Positions 18,342-27,408 are shown, counted from the first letter of the stretch. The stretch is DNA of 64,000 nucleotides from Firmicutes bacterium HGW-Firmicutes-7 (GCA_002841375.1 PGZO01000018.1:1-64000), one strand, 5' to 3'. Numbers and translations: made by a program. Notes: a model not told the origin generated them from the letters alone.

Positions 18342-18586
18342 AAATCATATTAAAAGCAATGATCAGAAGAGTAATTTATTGAGGTTTTATAGAGAGAAAC
18401 TGTCAGCGGCTGAAAGCAGTTTTATTACTGATATAAACGAAGTGCCTCTGTGAGCTAGTTAGGTGAAAAAGAGTAGCTTAACTCGGAAGCTAAACGTTAA
18501 TTAGCTTTAAGTGAGAACAATTTGTTCTAATTAGAGTGGAACCACGGATTAATTCGCCTCTTATCATATGATGAGAGGCTTTTTTG
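18342..18586 (+). ncRNA. T-box riboswitch leader, probably tRNA-Cys responsive
   Basis: The leader has the T-box consensus at 18533-18547 (AGAGTGGAACCACGG) for pairing with the acceptor end of uncharged tRNA, and a terminator at 18556-18585 (GCCTCT...AGAGGC and a T run). Stem I appears to be closed by AGAG near 18391 and CTCT at 18446-18449, placing TGC (18443-18445), a Cys codon, at the specifier position. The cysE and cysS genes downstream agree with a cysteine specifier. The specifier assignment is by eye and less certain than the T-box itself. Confidence 0.9.
18556..18585 (+). terminator. T-box regulated terminator
   Basis: A hairpin of GCCTCT and AGAGGC extended by TATCAT/ATGATG with one wobble pair, then six T residues. 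It overlaps the antiterminator formed with the T-box sequence. Confidence 0.85.
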
Positions 18587-18635
18587 TTTCGTTCATTATA
18601 TTGGATTCATATACTACAGTAAGGAGGTGCATTTT

Positions 18636-19346
18636 ATGGGGATAATAAAATATATTAAAGAAGAAATAGATGTAATTAAATTACGTGATCCTGCCATAAA
18701 AACAACATCAGAAGTGTTTTTGTATGCAAGCTTTCATGCTATACTAAGACATAGAATTGCACATTGGCTATTTATAAGAAAGCATTATTTTTTATCCAGG
18801 TGGATTTCTCAAAGATCTGCAAGAAAGACAGGTATAGAGATTCATCCTGGGGCAACGATTGGGAAAGGATTATTTATTGACCATGGACATGGTGTAGTTA
18901 TTGGTGAGACTTGTGAGATCGGTGATAATGTTACTTTATATCAAGGTGTAACCTTAGGTGGAACTGGAAAAGAAACTGGAAAGAGACATCCAACGATAGG
19001 AAGCAATGTTATGATTAGTGCAGGAGCAAAAATACTAGGTTCAATTTCCATAGGAGATGACTCGAAAATTGGAGCAGGTTCAGTAGTTTTGAGAGATATT
19101 CCACCTTATGCGACAGTTGTTGGTATACCAGGGAGAATAGTAAGGCTAAATAATGCGAAGATTCATCCAAATGATGACTTGGATCAAGTTCATTTGCCTG
19201 ACCCTGTTAAAATGGAAATGTGTAGACTTACCCACAGAATAGAGTATATAGAGAAAAAGCTAGGTGGGTTAACCCAAGAAGAACAGGAATGTATTAATAA
19301 AGAAAGATGCAATGGTTGTGATTGTATGGTTAATGAAGCAGAATAA
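18636..19346 (+). CDS. cysE: Serine O-acetyltransferase
   Basis: This 236-residue enzyme acetylates serine for cysteine synthesis. The N-terminal helical part is followed by a left-handed beta-helix of hexapeptide repeats. Typical segments are [25 protein letters not shown] and [19 protein letters not shown] 18636 follows AAGGAGG (18621-18627); an in-frame GTG at 18627 lies within that site. The tail after about residue 195 contains a C-x2-C-x-C cluster near the C terminus (ERCNGCDCM), unusual beside the compact classic CysE. It heads the T-box operon and is 26 bp from cysS. Confidence 0.95.
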   Translation: MGIIKYIKEEIDVIKLRDPAIKTTSEVFLYASFHAILRHRIAHWLFIRKHYFLSRWISQRSARKTGIEIHPGATIGKGLFIDHGHGVVIGETCEIGDNVTLYQGVTLGGTGKETGKRHPTIGSNVMISAGAKILGSISIGDDSKIGAGSVVLRDIPPYATVVGIPGRIVRLNNAKIHPNDDLDQVHLPDPVKMEMCRLTHRIEYIEKKLGGLTQEEQECINKERCNGCDCMVNEAE

Positions 19347-19372
19347 TTGATAATATTAAGAGAGGTTAACGA

Positions 19373-20779
19373 ATGAAGCTATATAATACGCTATCTAGAC
19401 AAATTGAATTGTTTACACCACTAGAAGAAGGAAAAGTACGTATGTATACATGTGGTCCAACTGTATACCACTTTGCTCATATTGGTAATTTAAAGACGTA
19501 TATTTTAGAAGATATTTTGCAAAAAACATTAGAGTATGTTGGGTATGATGTGAATAGAGTAATGAACGTTACAGATGTTGGACATCTTGAATCGGATGCC
19601 GATGATGGTGAAGATAAAATGTTAAAAGGTGCGCAAAGAGAAAATAAAACAGTATGGGAAATTGCGGAATTCTATACACAAGCTTTTTTTGAAGACTGTG
19701 ACAAGCTTAATATTAAAGCACCTAATATTATTGCAAAGGCAACAGATTCTATCAAGGACTATATTGATATGATTCTTGTATTAGAAGAAAAAGGGTTCAC
19801 TTATTTCACCAATGGTAATGTATATTTTGATATATCAAAGTTTCCAAACTATACACGACTTTCTAAAATGAACTTAGAAGATTTACAAGTTGGTGCTAGA
19901 GATGATGTGGCTCAAGATGATAACAAGAAGAACCCACAAGATTTTGTACTATGGTTTACCAAATCAAAATTTGAAAACCAAGCTATGAAATGGGATTCTC
20001 CGTGGGGGATAGGTTATCCAGGCTGGCATATGGAATGCTCTGCGATAGCGCTTAAATATCTGGGTACGTCATTAGATATTCATTGCGGTGGAGTAGACCA
20101 TATCCCCGTGCATCATACGAATGAAATTGCGCAAACAGAGAGCTTTACAGGGGAACCATGGGTAAATTACTGGTGGCATGGTGAATTTTTACTTGATCAA
20201 ACAGGAAAAATGAGCAAGTCAAAAGGTGAATTTTTAACGTTAAGTCTACTTGGCGAGAAAGGCTATGAACCTATTATTTATAGATTCTTCGTGTTAAACT
20301 CACACTATCGTAAACAATTGGTGTTTTCTTTTGAATCCTTAACTATGGCAAAGGCAGCCTATGACAAGCTAAAAGCTAAAGTTATTGCATTGAAAAATAG
20401 TAACAATAGTATAGAACAGATAACAGGAAAGATAGAAACTTTTAAGTTAAGGTTTAAAGAGCAATTAGAGGATGATTTAAATATTTCAAATGCAATAACT
20501 GTACTACATGAAGTAATCAAATCTTCAATATTAAATAACAATGAAAAGCTTCATTTAATTCAAGATTTTGATCAAGTATTATGTTTAGATTTACTAAAAG
20601 ATGTAGAAGTAGACTTTACTGATGAACAAATCAAATATATTGAAGATAAAATTTCATTAAGAAAAGAAGCGAAGAAAAACAAGGATTTTGCAGAAGCAGA
20701 TCGAATTAGAACTGAGCTTGAAGCAGAAGGAATTATGTTAGAAGATACAAGAGAAGGCGTTAAATATAAAAGAGTGTAA
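19373..20779 (+). CDS. cysS: Cysteinyl-tRNA synthetase
   Basis: This 468-residue class I synthetase charges tRNA-Cys. The HIGH-equivalent is FAHIGN near residue 36, and KMSKSKG is near residue 280. Zinc ligands are expected at the early Cys in YTCGPTVY, the Cys in HMECSA and the His in HHTNE. The C-terminal anticodon domain includes the usual ending RTELEAEGI and KYKR. Coupling to cysE under a T-box ties cysteine supply to charging. AGAGAGG precedes ATG. Confidence 0.97.
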   Translation: MKLYNTLSRQIELFTPLEEGKVRMYTCGPTVYHFAHIGNLKTYILEDILQKTLEYVGYDVNRVMNVTDVGHLESDADDGEDKMLKGAQRENKTVWEIAEFYTQAFFEDCDKLNIKAPNIIAKATDSIKDYIDMILVLEEKGFTYFTNGNVYFDISKFPNYTRLSKMNLEDLQVGARDDVAQDDNKKNPQDFVLWFTKSKFENQAMKWDSPWGIGYPGWHMECSAIALKYLGTSLDIHCGGVDHIPVHHTNEIAQTESFTGEPWVNYWWHGEFLLDQTGKMSKSKGEFLTLSLLGEKGYEPIIYRFFVLNSHYRKQLVFSFESLTMAKAAYDKLKAKVIALKNSNNSIEQITGKIETFKLRFKEQLEDDLNISNAITVLHEVIKSSILNNNEKLHLIQDFDQVLCLDLLKDVEVDFTDEQIKYIEDKISLRKEAKKNKDFAEADRIRTELEAEGIMLEDTREGVKYKRV

Positions 20780-20792
20780 CTTGAGGTGAAGT

Positions 20793-21233
20793 GTGGATAA
20801 TATACTAGCTTATTTTGAAGAAAAATTTGATATGCAAGAAATTAAACTGAATCAATATTCTCCCCTTGTGCTTGCTTATATTGGAGATGCTGTTTATGAA
20901 ATGATGATTAGAACAGTTATCGTCAATGAAGGCAATATGCAAGTTAACAAGATGCATAAAATGTCTAAGGATTTAGTAAAGGCTTCTGCTCAGGCAGAAA
21001 TCTACTTTATAATAGAAAAACTGTTGAATGAAGAGGAGTCTAACGTATTCAAACGGGGAAGAAATGCTAAGTCAGGGACTAAAGCGAAGAATGCTTCTCT
21101 TAATGATTATCGTATTGCAACGGGGTTTGAGGCTTTAATAGGGTATTTATACTTAAAAAAAGACTTTAAGCGTATGACAGATCTAGTTTCAGAAGGAGTA
21201 AAAGGATGTCAAAGCAAACAGAAAGATTTGTAA
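20793..21233 (+). CDS. mrnC: Mini-ribonuclease III
   Basis: This 146-residue protein is an RNase III catalytic domain without the double-stranded RNA-binding domain; in Bacillus the enzyme trims 23S rRNA ends. LAYIGDAVYE near the N terminus and TGFEALIGYLYL near the C terminus carry the acidic catalytic residues. The start is GTG 20793, 13 bp after cysS. Its end overlaps the next gene by 28 bp. Confidence 0.93.
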   Translation: MDNILAYFEEKFDMQEIKLNQYSPLVLAYIGDAVYEMMIRTVIVNEGNMQVNKMHKMSKDLVKASAQAEIYFIIEKLLNEEESNVFKRGRNAKSGTKAKNASLNDYRIATGFEALIGYLYLKKDFKRMTDLVSEGVKGCQSKQKDL

Positions 21234-22837
21234 AAGGTGCCATCATCTTATCTTTGGCAGGAATTATTGCGAAATTCGTTAGTGTTTTTTATAGAATTCC
21301 TTTAGTATACTTGGTAGGAGATGAAGGGATCGGATATTTTCAATTGGTGCTACCGTTCTTTTCAATTATGATTTCTGCAGGGTTAATTGGTATACCAAAC
21401 GCACTATCAAAGTTAATCGCTGAAGATGTGGCATTAGGAAATATTCAAGGAGCTAGGAAAACCTTTAAGAGTACGTTAGTGATAAGTATTGTTTTTGGCT
21501 TAATTATTAGTATAGTAATGATTATTAGTACAAATCGTGTGATCCAAATTACTGGATGGCCAGAAGGTACCAAGTATGTGATTTGGGGTTTTGCAATTTC
21601 ACCGGTATTTGTATCTATAGCAGGTGCAATTAAAGGGTACTTTCAAGGCTTTCAAATTATGCATCCCACAGCAATTTCTCAAATTATTGAAAATTTTGCG
21701 AAAGTATTAGTGGGTATTTCACTTGCATTTATTTTGTTGAATAACGGTGCATTGTTGTCAAAGGCAGTTGGAGGTGCAGCAATTGGTACCTCTGTAGGTT
21801 TTATTATGTCTGCATTATTTATGGTATATATGTTCAAGTCAAAGCATAGAAAGTATGAAAGCTTCGTTCAAGAGAAGACTTCAGAAATAAGTGACCGAAG
21901 TTATGCAATTCAGTTAAAACGAATATTTATTTTAGCAATTCCTGTTTCTATTGCTGCTGCCATATTTTCAATTATGAGTGCAATCGATAATTTAACCTTA
22001 TTTCGTCAACTTGCTAAAATTGGTTTTGATAATATATATGCAACAGAAGTTACTGGCCAAATGGGAAAGGCTTATAGTATCATTAATTTTCCTTTAACAA
22101 TTAGTTTAGCGCTTTCAACAAGTATCATTCCTGCCATATCTCAATCTATTGCCACGAATAATGTAGAAGAGTTAAATAGCAAAATTCAACAAGGTATAAA
22201 GCTAGCAATAATGTTAGCGCTTCCTGCTGCGGTAGGTTTGTTTGTGTTAGCAGAGCCAATATTGACGTTATTATACCCAACAAGTCCAGATGGGTTTATA
22301 TATTTGAAAGTGTATAGTATTTGTTTAGTTTTTATGATTGTTGGACAAACTTTAATTGGTATACTGCAAGGAATATCTAAACAAAATACACCGCTTATTG
22401 CATTGGGCGTAGCAATTATAGTGAAGATTATCCTGAATAACCTGTTGATTGCTACTTCGTTAAAGGGCGTAGGCGCTGCAATCGCTTCAACTGTATATTA
22501 TTTAGTGATTTTGTTAATATGCTATTTTGTACTTAAGAAAAATACCTCCTTCAAACTTGACAAACTATCTGTTTTTGTAAAGCCTTTAATTGCAACGGCT
22601 GTAATGCTCGTTACTGTATTTTTTGCTTATTCAGGAATAGAGCGATTACTAATTAGTGTTAGTGGAAAAGCAAGTGGACTTAACAATGCTGTAGCAACAT
22701 TATTAACGGTAGTGATTGGTATAATTTTATATTTTACGGTACTATTGTTTACCAAAACCTTTACGAGAGAAGAACTAAGCATACTTCCAAAACATAAGAA
22801 AATCATTGATTTTCTTGATAGAAAAAAGCTCCTATAA
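21206..22837 (+). CDS. MOP-family polysaccharide/lipid flippase (SpoVB/MurJ-like)
   Basis: This 543-residue integral membrane protein has about 14 hydrophobic segments. The start FVKGAIILSLAGIIAKFVSVFYRIPL is typical of the SpoVB/putative polysaccharide biosynthesis group in the MOP superfamily, which flips lipid-linked precursors across the membrane. Whether the substrate is lipid II, spore cortex precursor or another lipid-linked glycan cannot be told from sequence. It begins inside the end of mrnC with AGAAGGAG upstream, so it is part of the same transcript. Confidence 0.85.
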   Translation: MSKQTERFVKGAIILSLAGIIAKFVSVFYRIPLVYLVGDEGIGYFQLVLPFFSIMISAGLIGIPNALSKLIAEDVALGNIQGARKTFKSTLVISIVFGLIISIVMIISTNRVIQITGWPEGTKYVIWGFAISPVFVSIAGAIKGYFQGFQIMHPTAISQIIENFAKVLVGISLAFILLNNGALLSKAVGGAAIGTSVGFIMSALFMVYMFKSKHRKYESFVQEKTSEISDRSYAIQLKRIFILAIPVSIAAAIFSIMSAIDNLTLFRQLAKIGFDNIYATEVTGQMGKAYSIINFPLTISLALSTSIIPAISQSIATNNVEELNSKIQQGIKLAIMLALPAAVGLFVLAEPILTLLYPTSPDGFIYLKVYSICLVFMIVGQTLIGILQGISKQNTPLIALGVAIIVKIILNNLLIATSLKGVGAAIASTVYYLVILLICYFVLKKNTSFKLDKLSVFVKPLIATAVMLVTVFFAYSGIERLLISVSGKASGLNNAVATLLTVVIGIILYFTVLLFTKTFTREELSILPKHKKIIDFLDRKKLL

Positions 22838-22867
22838 ATTAAAATTTTATGAAAGAGAAGGATAGAG

Positions 22868-23617
22868 ATGGAAAATAATGAACTGATTATTGAAGGTAGA
22901 AATGCAGTGGTAGAAGCGTTGAAAGCAGAACGCAGTGTTGATAAGTTATTTATAATTGATTCTGAACAACAAAGTGGTCCAATTAAAGCCATTATTGCAG
23001 AGGCAAGAAAAAGAGGTATCGTAGTCAGATTTGAAACAAAAGAAATGATGGATAAAATATCTACGGCAAACAAGCATCAAGGGGTAATTGCATATGTTGC
23101 AGCATATGATTATGTAGAGGTAGAAGATATTCTCCAAAGAGCTAAGGATAAAGGGGAGCCACCTTTTGTAATTATCCTTGACAGTATTGAAGACCCTCAC
23201 AATTTAGGTGCTATTATTAGAACTGCAAATATTGCAGGAGTCCATGGTATAATTATTCCTAAAAGAAGGGCTGTTGGTCTAACTGCAACAGTTTCAAAAA
23301 CTTCAGCAGGAGCGATTGAATATACGCCTGTTGCAAGGGTTACAAATATTGTAAGAACAATTGAAGACCTTAAAAAACAGGGATTATGGATTGCTTGTGC
23401 TGATATGGATGGTGAGGTCATGTATAAGGTGGATTTAAAAGGTCCTTTGGCCATTGTAGTTGGTGGAGAAGGTGCAGGTGTTGGTAAACTTGTAAAAGAA
23501 AAATGCGATTTAATTGCGAAGGTACCAATGAAGGGCGATATTGACTCTCTTAATGCATCCGTTGCAACAGCAATTTTGGTGTATGAAGCGCTAAGACAAA
23601 GAGATTTTATTGTTTAG
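22868..23617 (+). CDS. rlmB: 23S rRNA (guanosine-2'-O-)-methyltransferase RlmB
   Basis: This 249-residue SpoU/TrmH-family enzyme methylates the ribose of a 23S rRNA guanosine (G2251 in E. coli). An N-terminal substrate-binding domain (about 1-80, IIEGRNAVVEAL) precedes the knotted SPOUT domain. The three family motifs are visible: DSIEDPHNLGAIIRTA, VVGGEGAGV, and the C-terminal DSLNASVATAILVYE. GAAGGATAGAG precedes the ATG. Confidence 0.95.
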   Translation: MENNELIIEGRNAVVEALKAERSVDKLFIIDSEQQSGPIKAIIAEARKRGIVVRFETKEMMDKISTANKHQGVIAYVAAYDYVEVEDILQRAKDKGEPPFVIILDSIEDPHNLGAIIRTANIAGVHGIIIPKRRAVGLTATVSKTSAGAIEYTPVARVTNIVRTIEDLKKQGLWIACADMDGEVMYKVDLKGPLAIVVGGEGAGVGKLVKEKCDLIAKVPMKGDIDSLNASVATAILVYEALRQRDFIV

Positions 23618-23666
23618 CAAAAGGTTTATATAAGTACTTAATAAAACAACTTATTCTAGATAGGAC

Positions 23667-23695
23667 TTAACAAAAAGCGTACTATGTAGTATACT
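23667..23695 (+). promoter_or_regulatory. Promoter of the yacP-sigH pair
   Basis: TTAACA (23667-23672), a 17-bp spacer and TATACT (23690-23695). TACTA-TG-TAGTA forms an inverted repeat over the -10 element. Confidence 0.5.
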
Positions 23696-23732
23696 AGATA
23701 TTATCTATATTACTTTTGAAAGGCGGTTGATT

Positions 23733-24248
23733 TTGGCAAAAGAACTATTACTCGTTGATGGATATAATATCATACATGCGTGGGACAGCCTAAGAGTCAT
23801 TGCCGAGGCAGATTGTTTGGAAAATGCTAGAATTAAACTCATTGAAGAGATGTCGAACCTTCAAGGTACAAATCAAAATGAAATAATAATTGTGTTTGAT
23901 GCGCATAAAGTTAAACGCGGGCAAAGAAAAAGCAATAAGCATTATAATGTTGAGGTTGTATACACCAAGGATACTGAAACAGCGGATCATTATATTGAAA
24001 GAATTGCCGCTATTAGAGCCAAGGAAATGAATGTTCGAGTGGCAACATCAGATGGGCTGGAGCAGATTATTATATTGGCGCAAGGAGCAATTCGAGTATC
24101 GGCTAAAGAACTTGAAGCAGAAGTTCGGTTCAATAAGGAAAATATTAGAAAGAAATACATAGAAACAGTTAAATTAAACAATAATAGATTAGAAGGCCAC
24201 CTAGATGATGCGGTACTAGCGTGGATGGAAAAGAAAAGAAGAGAATAA
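23733..24248 (+). CDS. NYN-domain ribonuclease, YacP/Rae1 family
   Basis: This 171-residue protein is a PIN-like NYN nuclease. LLVDGYNIIHAW at the N terminus and VFDAHKVKRG and TKDTETADHYIE inside carry the conserved acidic residues. In Bacillus, Rae1 cleaves mRNA in the ribosomal A site. The preferred start is TTG 23733, six bases after AAGGCGG; a TTG two codons earlier is also in frame. It ends 13 bp before sigH, as in many Bacillota. Confidence 0.88.
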   Translation: MAKELLLVDGYNIIHAWDSLRVIAEADCLENARIKLIEEMSNLQGTNQNEIIIVFDAHKVKRGQRKSNKHYNVEVVYTKDTETADHYIERIAAIRAKEMNVRVATSDGLEQIIILAQGAIRVSAKELEAEVRFNKENIRKKYIETVKLNNNRLEGHLDDAVLAWMEKKRRE

Positions 24249-24261
24249 TGGAGGTGGTTTT

Positions 24262-24903
24262 TTGGGAGAAGCTATTGCATTTGAAGAGTTACCGTTGTAT
24301 AATGATCAAGAGCTTGTTGGACTTATAAGAAGTGGGCACGATTTCGCTCTGGATTTTTTGATGAATAAGTACAAGATTCTTGTTGAAAGAAAGGCTAAAT
24401 CTTATTATTTAATAGGTGCTAGTAAAGATGATATAATTCAAGAAGGCATGATTGGTTTGTTTAAAGCTATTAGGGACTACAATCCTAACCGAGAAGCGTC
24501 TTTTTATTCTTTTGCTGATTTATGTGTAACAAGACAAATGATTTCTGCTGTAAAAGCTTCAACAAGGCAAAAACATATGCCCCTTAATACGTATATTTCA
24601 CTTAATAAACCAATTTTTGAAGAAGATAATGATAAGACAGATATGCTTGAAGTGATGCCTTCTAGTAAAATCGTAGATCCCGAAGAAGTTTTTATTGGAG
24701 AAGAAACCAAACACATTATTGAAGATGAGCTTGCAAAGAGATTAAGCAAGATGGAAAATGAAATTTTGCAATTGTATGTTGATGGCATTAGTTATGTTGA
24801 AATTGCAGAGATGACAGATAGACCCATCAAATCAATTGATAATGCATTGCAACGTATTAAGAAGAAAGTTGAGCAAATTATTAAAGATAAACAAGAATTA
24901 TAA
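24262..24903 (+). CDS. sigH: RNA polymerase sporulation sigma factor SigH
   Basis: This 213-residue sigma-70-family factor directs early sporulation and stationary-phase transcription. Region 2 (about 20-95) includes DDIIQEGMIGLFKAIRDY, and region 4 (about 145-200) includes the helix-turn-helix around GISYVEIAEMTDRPIKSIDN. The start is TTG 24262, supported by GGAGGTGG (24250-24257). Its location after cysS-mrnC-rlmB-yacP is the usual one. It is strong evidence of an endospore-forming lineage. Confidence 0.94.
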   Translation: MGEAIAFEELPLYNDQELVGLIRSGHDFALDFLMNKYKILVERKAKSYYLIGASKDDIIQEGMIGLFKAIRDYNPNREASFYSFADLCVTRQMISAVKASTRQKHMPLNTYISLNKPIFEEDNDKTDMLEVMPSSKIVDPEEVFIGEETKHIIEDELAKRLSKMENEILQLYVDGISYVEIAEMTDRPIKSIDNALQRIKKKVEQIIKDKQEL

Positions 24904-24927
24904 GGAAACTTATATTTAAATAAACAT

Positions 24928-24999
24928 GCTGGTATAACTCAGTGGTAGAGTACTACATTGGTAATGTAGAAGTCATGGGTTCAAATCCCATTATCAGCT
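24928..24999 (+). tRNA. tRNA-Thr (anticodon GGT)
   Basis: A complete cloverleaf of 72 nt can be drawn. The acceptor arms are GCTGGTA and TATCAGC (one wobble), the D arm ACTC/GAGT, the anticodon stem CTACA/TGTAG with loop TTGGTAA, and the T arm ATGGG-TTCAAAT-CCCAT. The anticodon is GGT, reading ACC/ACT. CCA is not encoded in register. Confidence 0.95.
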
Positions 25000-25008
25000 T
25001 CCAAGGGA

Positions 25009-25043
25009 TATGTATGCACAAATGTGTATTACATATTTTTTTT
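25009..25043 (+). terminator. Intrinsic terminator after sigH and tRNA-Thr
   Basis: Arms TATGTATGCACA and TGTGTA-T-TACATA form a 12-bp stem with one bulge, followed by eight T residues. Confidence 0.75.
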
Positions 25044-25110
25044 GTTAAAAATAGGAAAGTTCGCTATTCAACAACTTGGCTTAGCCGATTTTCTTGACTT
25101 GGGAATCTTC

Positions 25111-25139
25111 TTGACCATTCTAATATTATGGAATATAAT
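25111..25139 (+). promoter_or_regulatory. Sigma-A promoter of the ABC-F leader
   Basis: TTGACC (25111-25116), a 17-bp spacer and TATAAT (25134-25139), giving a leader of about 300 nt before the ABC-F start codon. Confidence 0.75.
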
Positions 25140-25173
25140 AGTAACAGTAAAATATTTTTTGAAAGGGTAAACC

Positions 25174-25305
25174 ATGAACAAAACACTTAGATGGATTAAA
25201 TTTGAATCAATTATGACCTGGATTTTTCAATTTTACGCTATGGGTCTGTCCAAATTTAATAGAATTATTAACAACCATATGAGTATTTTGGTCAATTCAT
25301 TTTAA
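25174..25305 (+). CDS. 43-codon leader peptide ORF upstream of ABC-F gene
   Basis: This short ORF starts with ATG 25174 after GAAAGGG (25161-25167) and ends at TAA 25303. The peptide is basic and aromatic, beginning MNKTLRWIKFESIM and ending with NHMSILVNSF. It is the first ORF downstream of a strong promoter and is followed by an intrinsic terminator and then the ABC-F gene. That layout is typical of ribosome-mediated attenuators of ABC-F, erm and cfr-type resistance genes, where drug-stalled ribosomes allow read-through. Translation and stalling are inferred. Confidence 0.6.
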   Translation: MNKTLRWIKFESIMTWIFQFYAMGLSKFNRIINNHMSILVNSF

Positions 25306-25347
25306 AATAAAGAAGGTTACTGATTTGATTTTATAAATTGAAATGAT

Positions 25348-25378
25348 ATCCCAAGGCTTATAGGCTTTGGGATTTTTT
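25348..25378 (+). terminator. Intrinsic terminator inside the ABC-F leader (attenuator)
   Basis: Arms ATCCCAA (25348-25354) and TTGGGAT (25367-25373), extended inward by G-T, G-C and C-G pairs, are followed by six T residues. It lies 43 bp after the leader ORF and 66 bp before the ABC-F start. Its placement upstream of the gene it shares a transcript with suggests conditional termination. An alternative antiterminator pairing was not identified by eye. Confidence 0.75.
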
Positions 25379-25443
25379 GTGGAGTTTTTTAACCTAACAA
25401 GGGCGAGTAGCCATGATTAACTGAAAAAGTGAGGATTATTAAA

Positions 25444-27351
25444 ATGATTGAATGCAGTATAAAAGATTTAACTAAATATTACGGTGCCAATAAAATATTT
25501 CAAAATATCTCCTTCGATGTCAAAACAAATGAAAGAATTGGCTTAATCGGACAGAATGGTTGTGGCAAGACGACGATCATGAAAATTATTATGGGACTAG
25601 AAGAATATCAAGAAGGAGACATTGCTATTCGCAAAGATACCAAGGTAGGGTATCTAAATCAAATTCCAGTCTATGATGAAGGCGCAACAACGAGGGAAGT
25701 AATTAATCTTGCCTTTGAGAATGCTTATAAGATTAAGAAGAAGATGAAGTTCTATGAAGAAAAGTTCAGTCAACTTCAAGGAGATGCCTTAGAAAAAGCA
25801 ATTAGTAGTTATGGCGGTTTGGTAGTGCAATTTGAAGCCTTAAGTGGTTATGAAATCGAAACTAAAATCAGCAAGATTACTGAAGGCCTTCAAATAACTG
25901 AAACATTAAAAGAAATGCCCTTTGAACACCTAAGCGGTGGGGAGAAAACAAGAGTCATTCTAGCAAAAATTTTACTTGAGCAGCCTGATATATTGTTGCT
26001 TGATGAACCCTCAAACCACTTAGATTTAGTAGCTATCGAATGGCTGGAAGGTTTCTTAAAGGAATATAAAGGTTCTGTTCTTGTAGTGTCCCATGATCGC
26101 TATTTTTTAGACAGTGTTGTTAGTAAAATAGTAGAACTGGAATTTGATAAGGCTGTTCTTTACCTTGGTAATTACAGCTACTATTTAGTAGAAAAAGAAC
26201 GAAGATTCCTACTGGAGTATAAAAAATATCAAAATCAGCAAAAGAAAATTGAAAATATGGAAAGACAAATTGAGCGTTATCGTATTTGGGGCGTTATGAG
26301 AGATAGTGATAAAATGTTTCGACGTGCTAAGGAACTTGAAAAGCGTCTTGAGAAAATAGATGTATTTGATCGTCCAGTATTTGAAAAAAGAAAGGTTCGT
26401 TTAGATGCTAACATGGTTAGCAGAACTGGTAAGATTGTTCTTAAAACAGAAGGCCTAAGAAAAAGTTTTGGTGAAAAAAAGCTTCTTCATAGTGTTGATT
26501 TAGAAATATTTTATCAAGACAGTGTATGTATTGCTGGGATAAATGGTAGTGGTAAAACAACGCTTTTAAAGATGATACTTGGGGAGCTTGAACCTGATAG
26601 TGGTACTGTTAAAATTGGTTCAAGAGTTAAAATAGGATACTTATCTCAAAATGTTACTTATGAGGATGAAGAACAAACAGTGCTTGAGTATTTTTCACAT
26701 CTACACGACTTAACATTGGGAGAAGCAAGATCCCAGTTGGCAAAAGTCTTATTTATTAAAGATGATGTTAATAAGAAAATTAAGTCCTTATCTGGTGGAG
26801 AAAAAAGCAAGTTAAAGCTCTGTTCCTTAACCTTTGATGGTGTAAATTTTATGATTCTTGATGAGCCAACCAATCATCTAGACATTGATTCGAGAGAAGT
26901 ACTTGAGGAAACCCTATTAGAATTTGATGGGACGATATTATTTGTTTCACATGACCGCTATTTTATTAATAAGGTTGCTGATAGGATGATGACTATTGAA
27001 AATAATAGTATCAAAATCTATAACGGAGATTATACCTATTACTTAGAGGAAATTCAAAAGTCTCTAGAAAATGAATTAAACCAAAGTGATATAAATACAC
27101 CAGAAGCAAGAAAAATACCAATACAAAAGCCTTTAAAAAAACATATAAGTTCAACTTTTATAACCAAGAAACTAGAGTGTATCGAAAAAGAAATTGAAGA
27201 AAAGGAAGAAAAAATAAAAGAGCTAAATGAAGCGATGCATCTGCATAGTTCAAATGCCAACCATCTCAAGGAGCTTTTTGAAGAGAAAGAAAAAATTGAA
27301 ATAGAACTCCAAATTGATTACGAGCAATGGGAAACATATCAATTGAATTAG
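25444..27351 (+). CDS. ABC-F family ATPase, possible ribosome-protection factor
   Basis: This 635-residue soluble protein has two ABC ATPase domains and no membrane segment. Walker A motifs are GQNGCGKTT (about 37-45) and GINGSGKTT (about 365). Signatures are LSGGEKTR and LSGGEKSK, and Walker B ends are DEPSNHLD and DEPTNHLD. A charged interdomain linker and a C-terminal coiled-coil tail (about 575-635, KEIEEKEEKIKELNE) follow the ABC-F plan of ribosome-binding translation or antibiotic-protection factors. ATG 25444 follows GTGAGG. The leader ORF and terminator suggest drug-inducible expression. Whether it confers resistance, and to what, is not knowable here. Confidence 0.88.
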   Translation: MIECSIKDLTKYYGANKIFQNISFDVKTNERIGLIGQNGCGKTTIMKIIMGLEEYQEGDIAIRKDTKVGYLNQIPVYDEGATTREVINLAFENAYKIKKKMKFYEEKFSQLQGDALEKAISSYGGLVVQFEALSGYEIETKISKITEGLQITETLKEMPFEHLSGGEKTRVILAKILLEQPDILLLDEPSNHLDLVAIEWLEGFLKEYKGSVLVVSHDRYFLDSVVSKIVELEFDKAVLYLGNYSYYLVEKERRFLLEYKKYQNQQKKIENMERQIERYRIWGVMRDSDKMFRRAKELEKRLEKIDVFDRPVFEKRKVRLDANMVSRTGKIVLKTEGLRKSFGEKKLLHSVDLEIFYQDSVCIAGINGSGKTTLLKMILGELEPDSGTVKIGSRVKIGYLSQNVTYEDEEQTVLEYFSHLHDLTLGEARSQLAKVLFIKDDVNKKIKSLSGGEKSKLKLCSLTFDGVNFMILDEPTNHLDIDSREVLEETLLEFDGTILFVSHDRYFINKVADRMMTIENNSIKIYNGDYTYYLEEIQKSLENELNQSDINTPEARKIPIQKPLKKHISSTFITKKLECIEKEIEEKEEKIKELNEAMHLHSSNANHLKELFEEKEKIEIELQIDYEQWETYQLN

Positions 27352-27373
27352 AGAGAATTATGAAAAATAATAG

Positions 27374-27402
27374 TTGTATTTCATCTTGACTGGGTATATA
27401 AT
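27374..27402 (+). promoter_or_regulatory. Promoter of the tetR-efflux operon
   Basis: TTGTAT (27374-27379), a 17-bp spacer and TATAAT (27397-27402). Confidence 0.6.
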
Positions 27403-27408
27403 AAAAAT

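Noticed and set aside
24929-25003. Encoded CCA end of tRNA-Thr
   Set aside because: TTCCA follows, but in register the bases after the discriminator are TCC, so CCA is probably added enzymatically.
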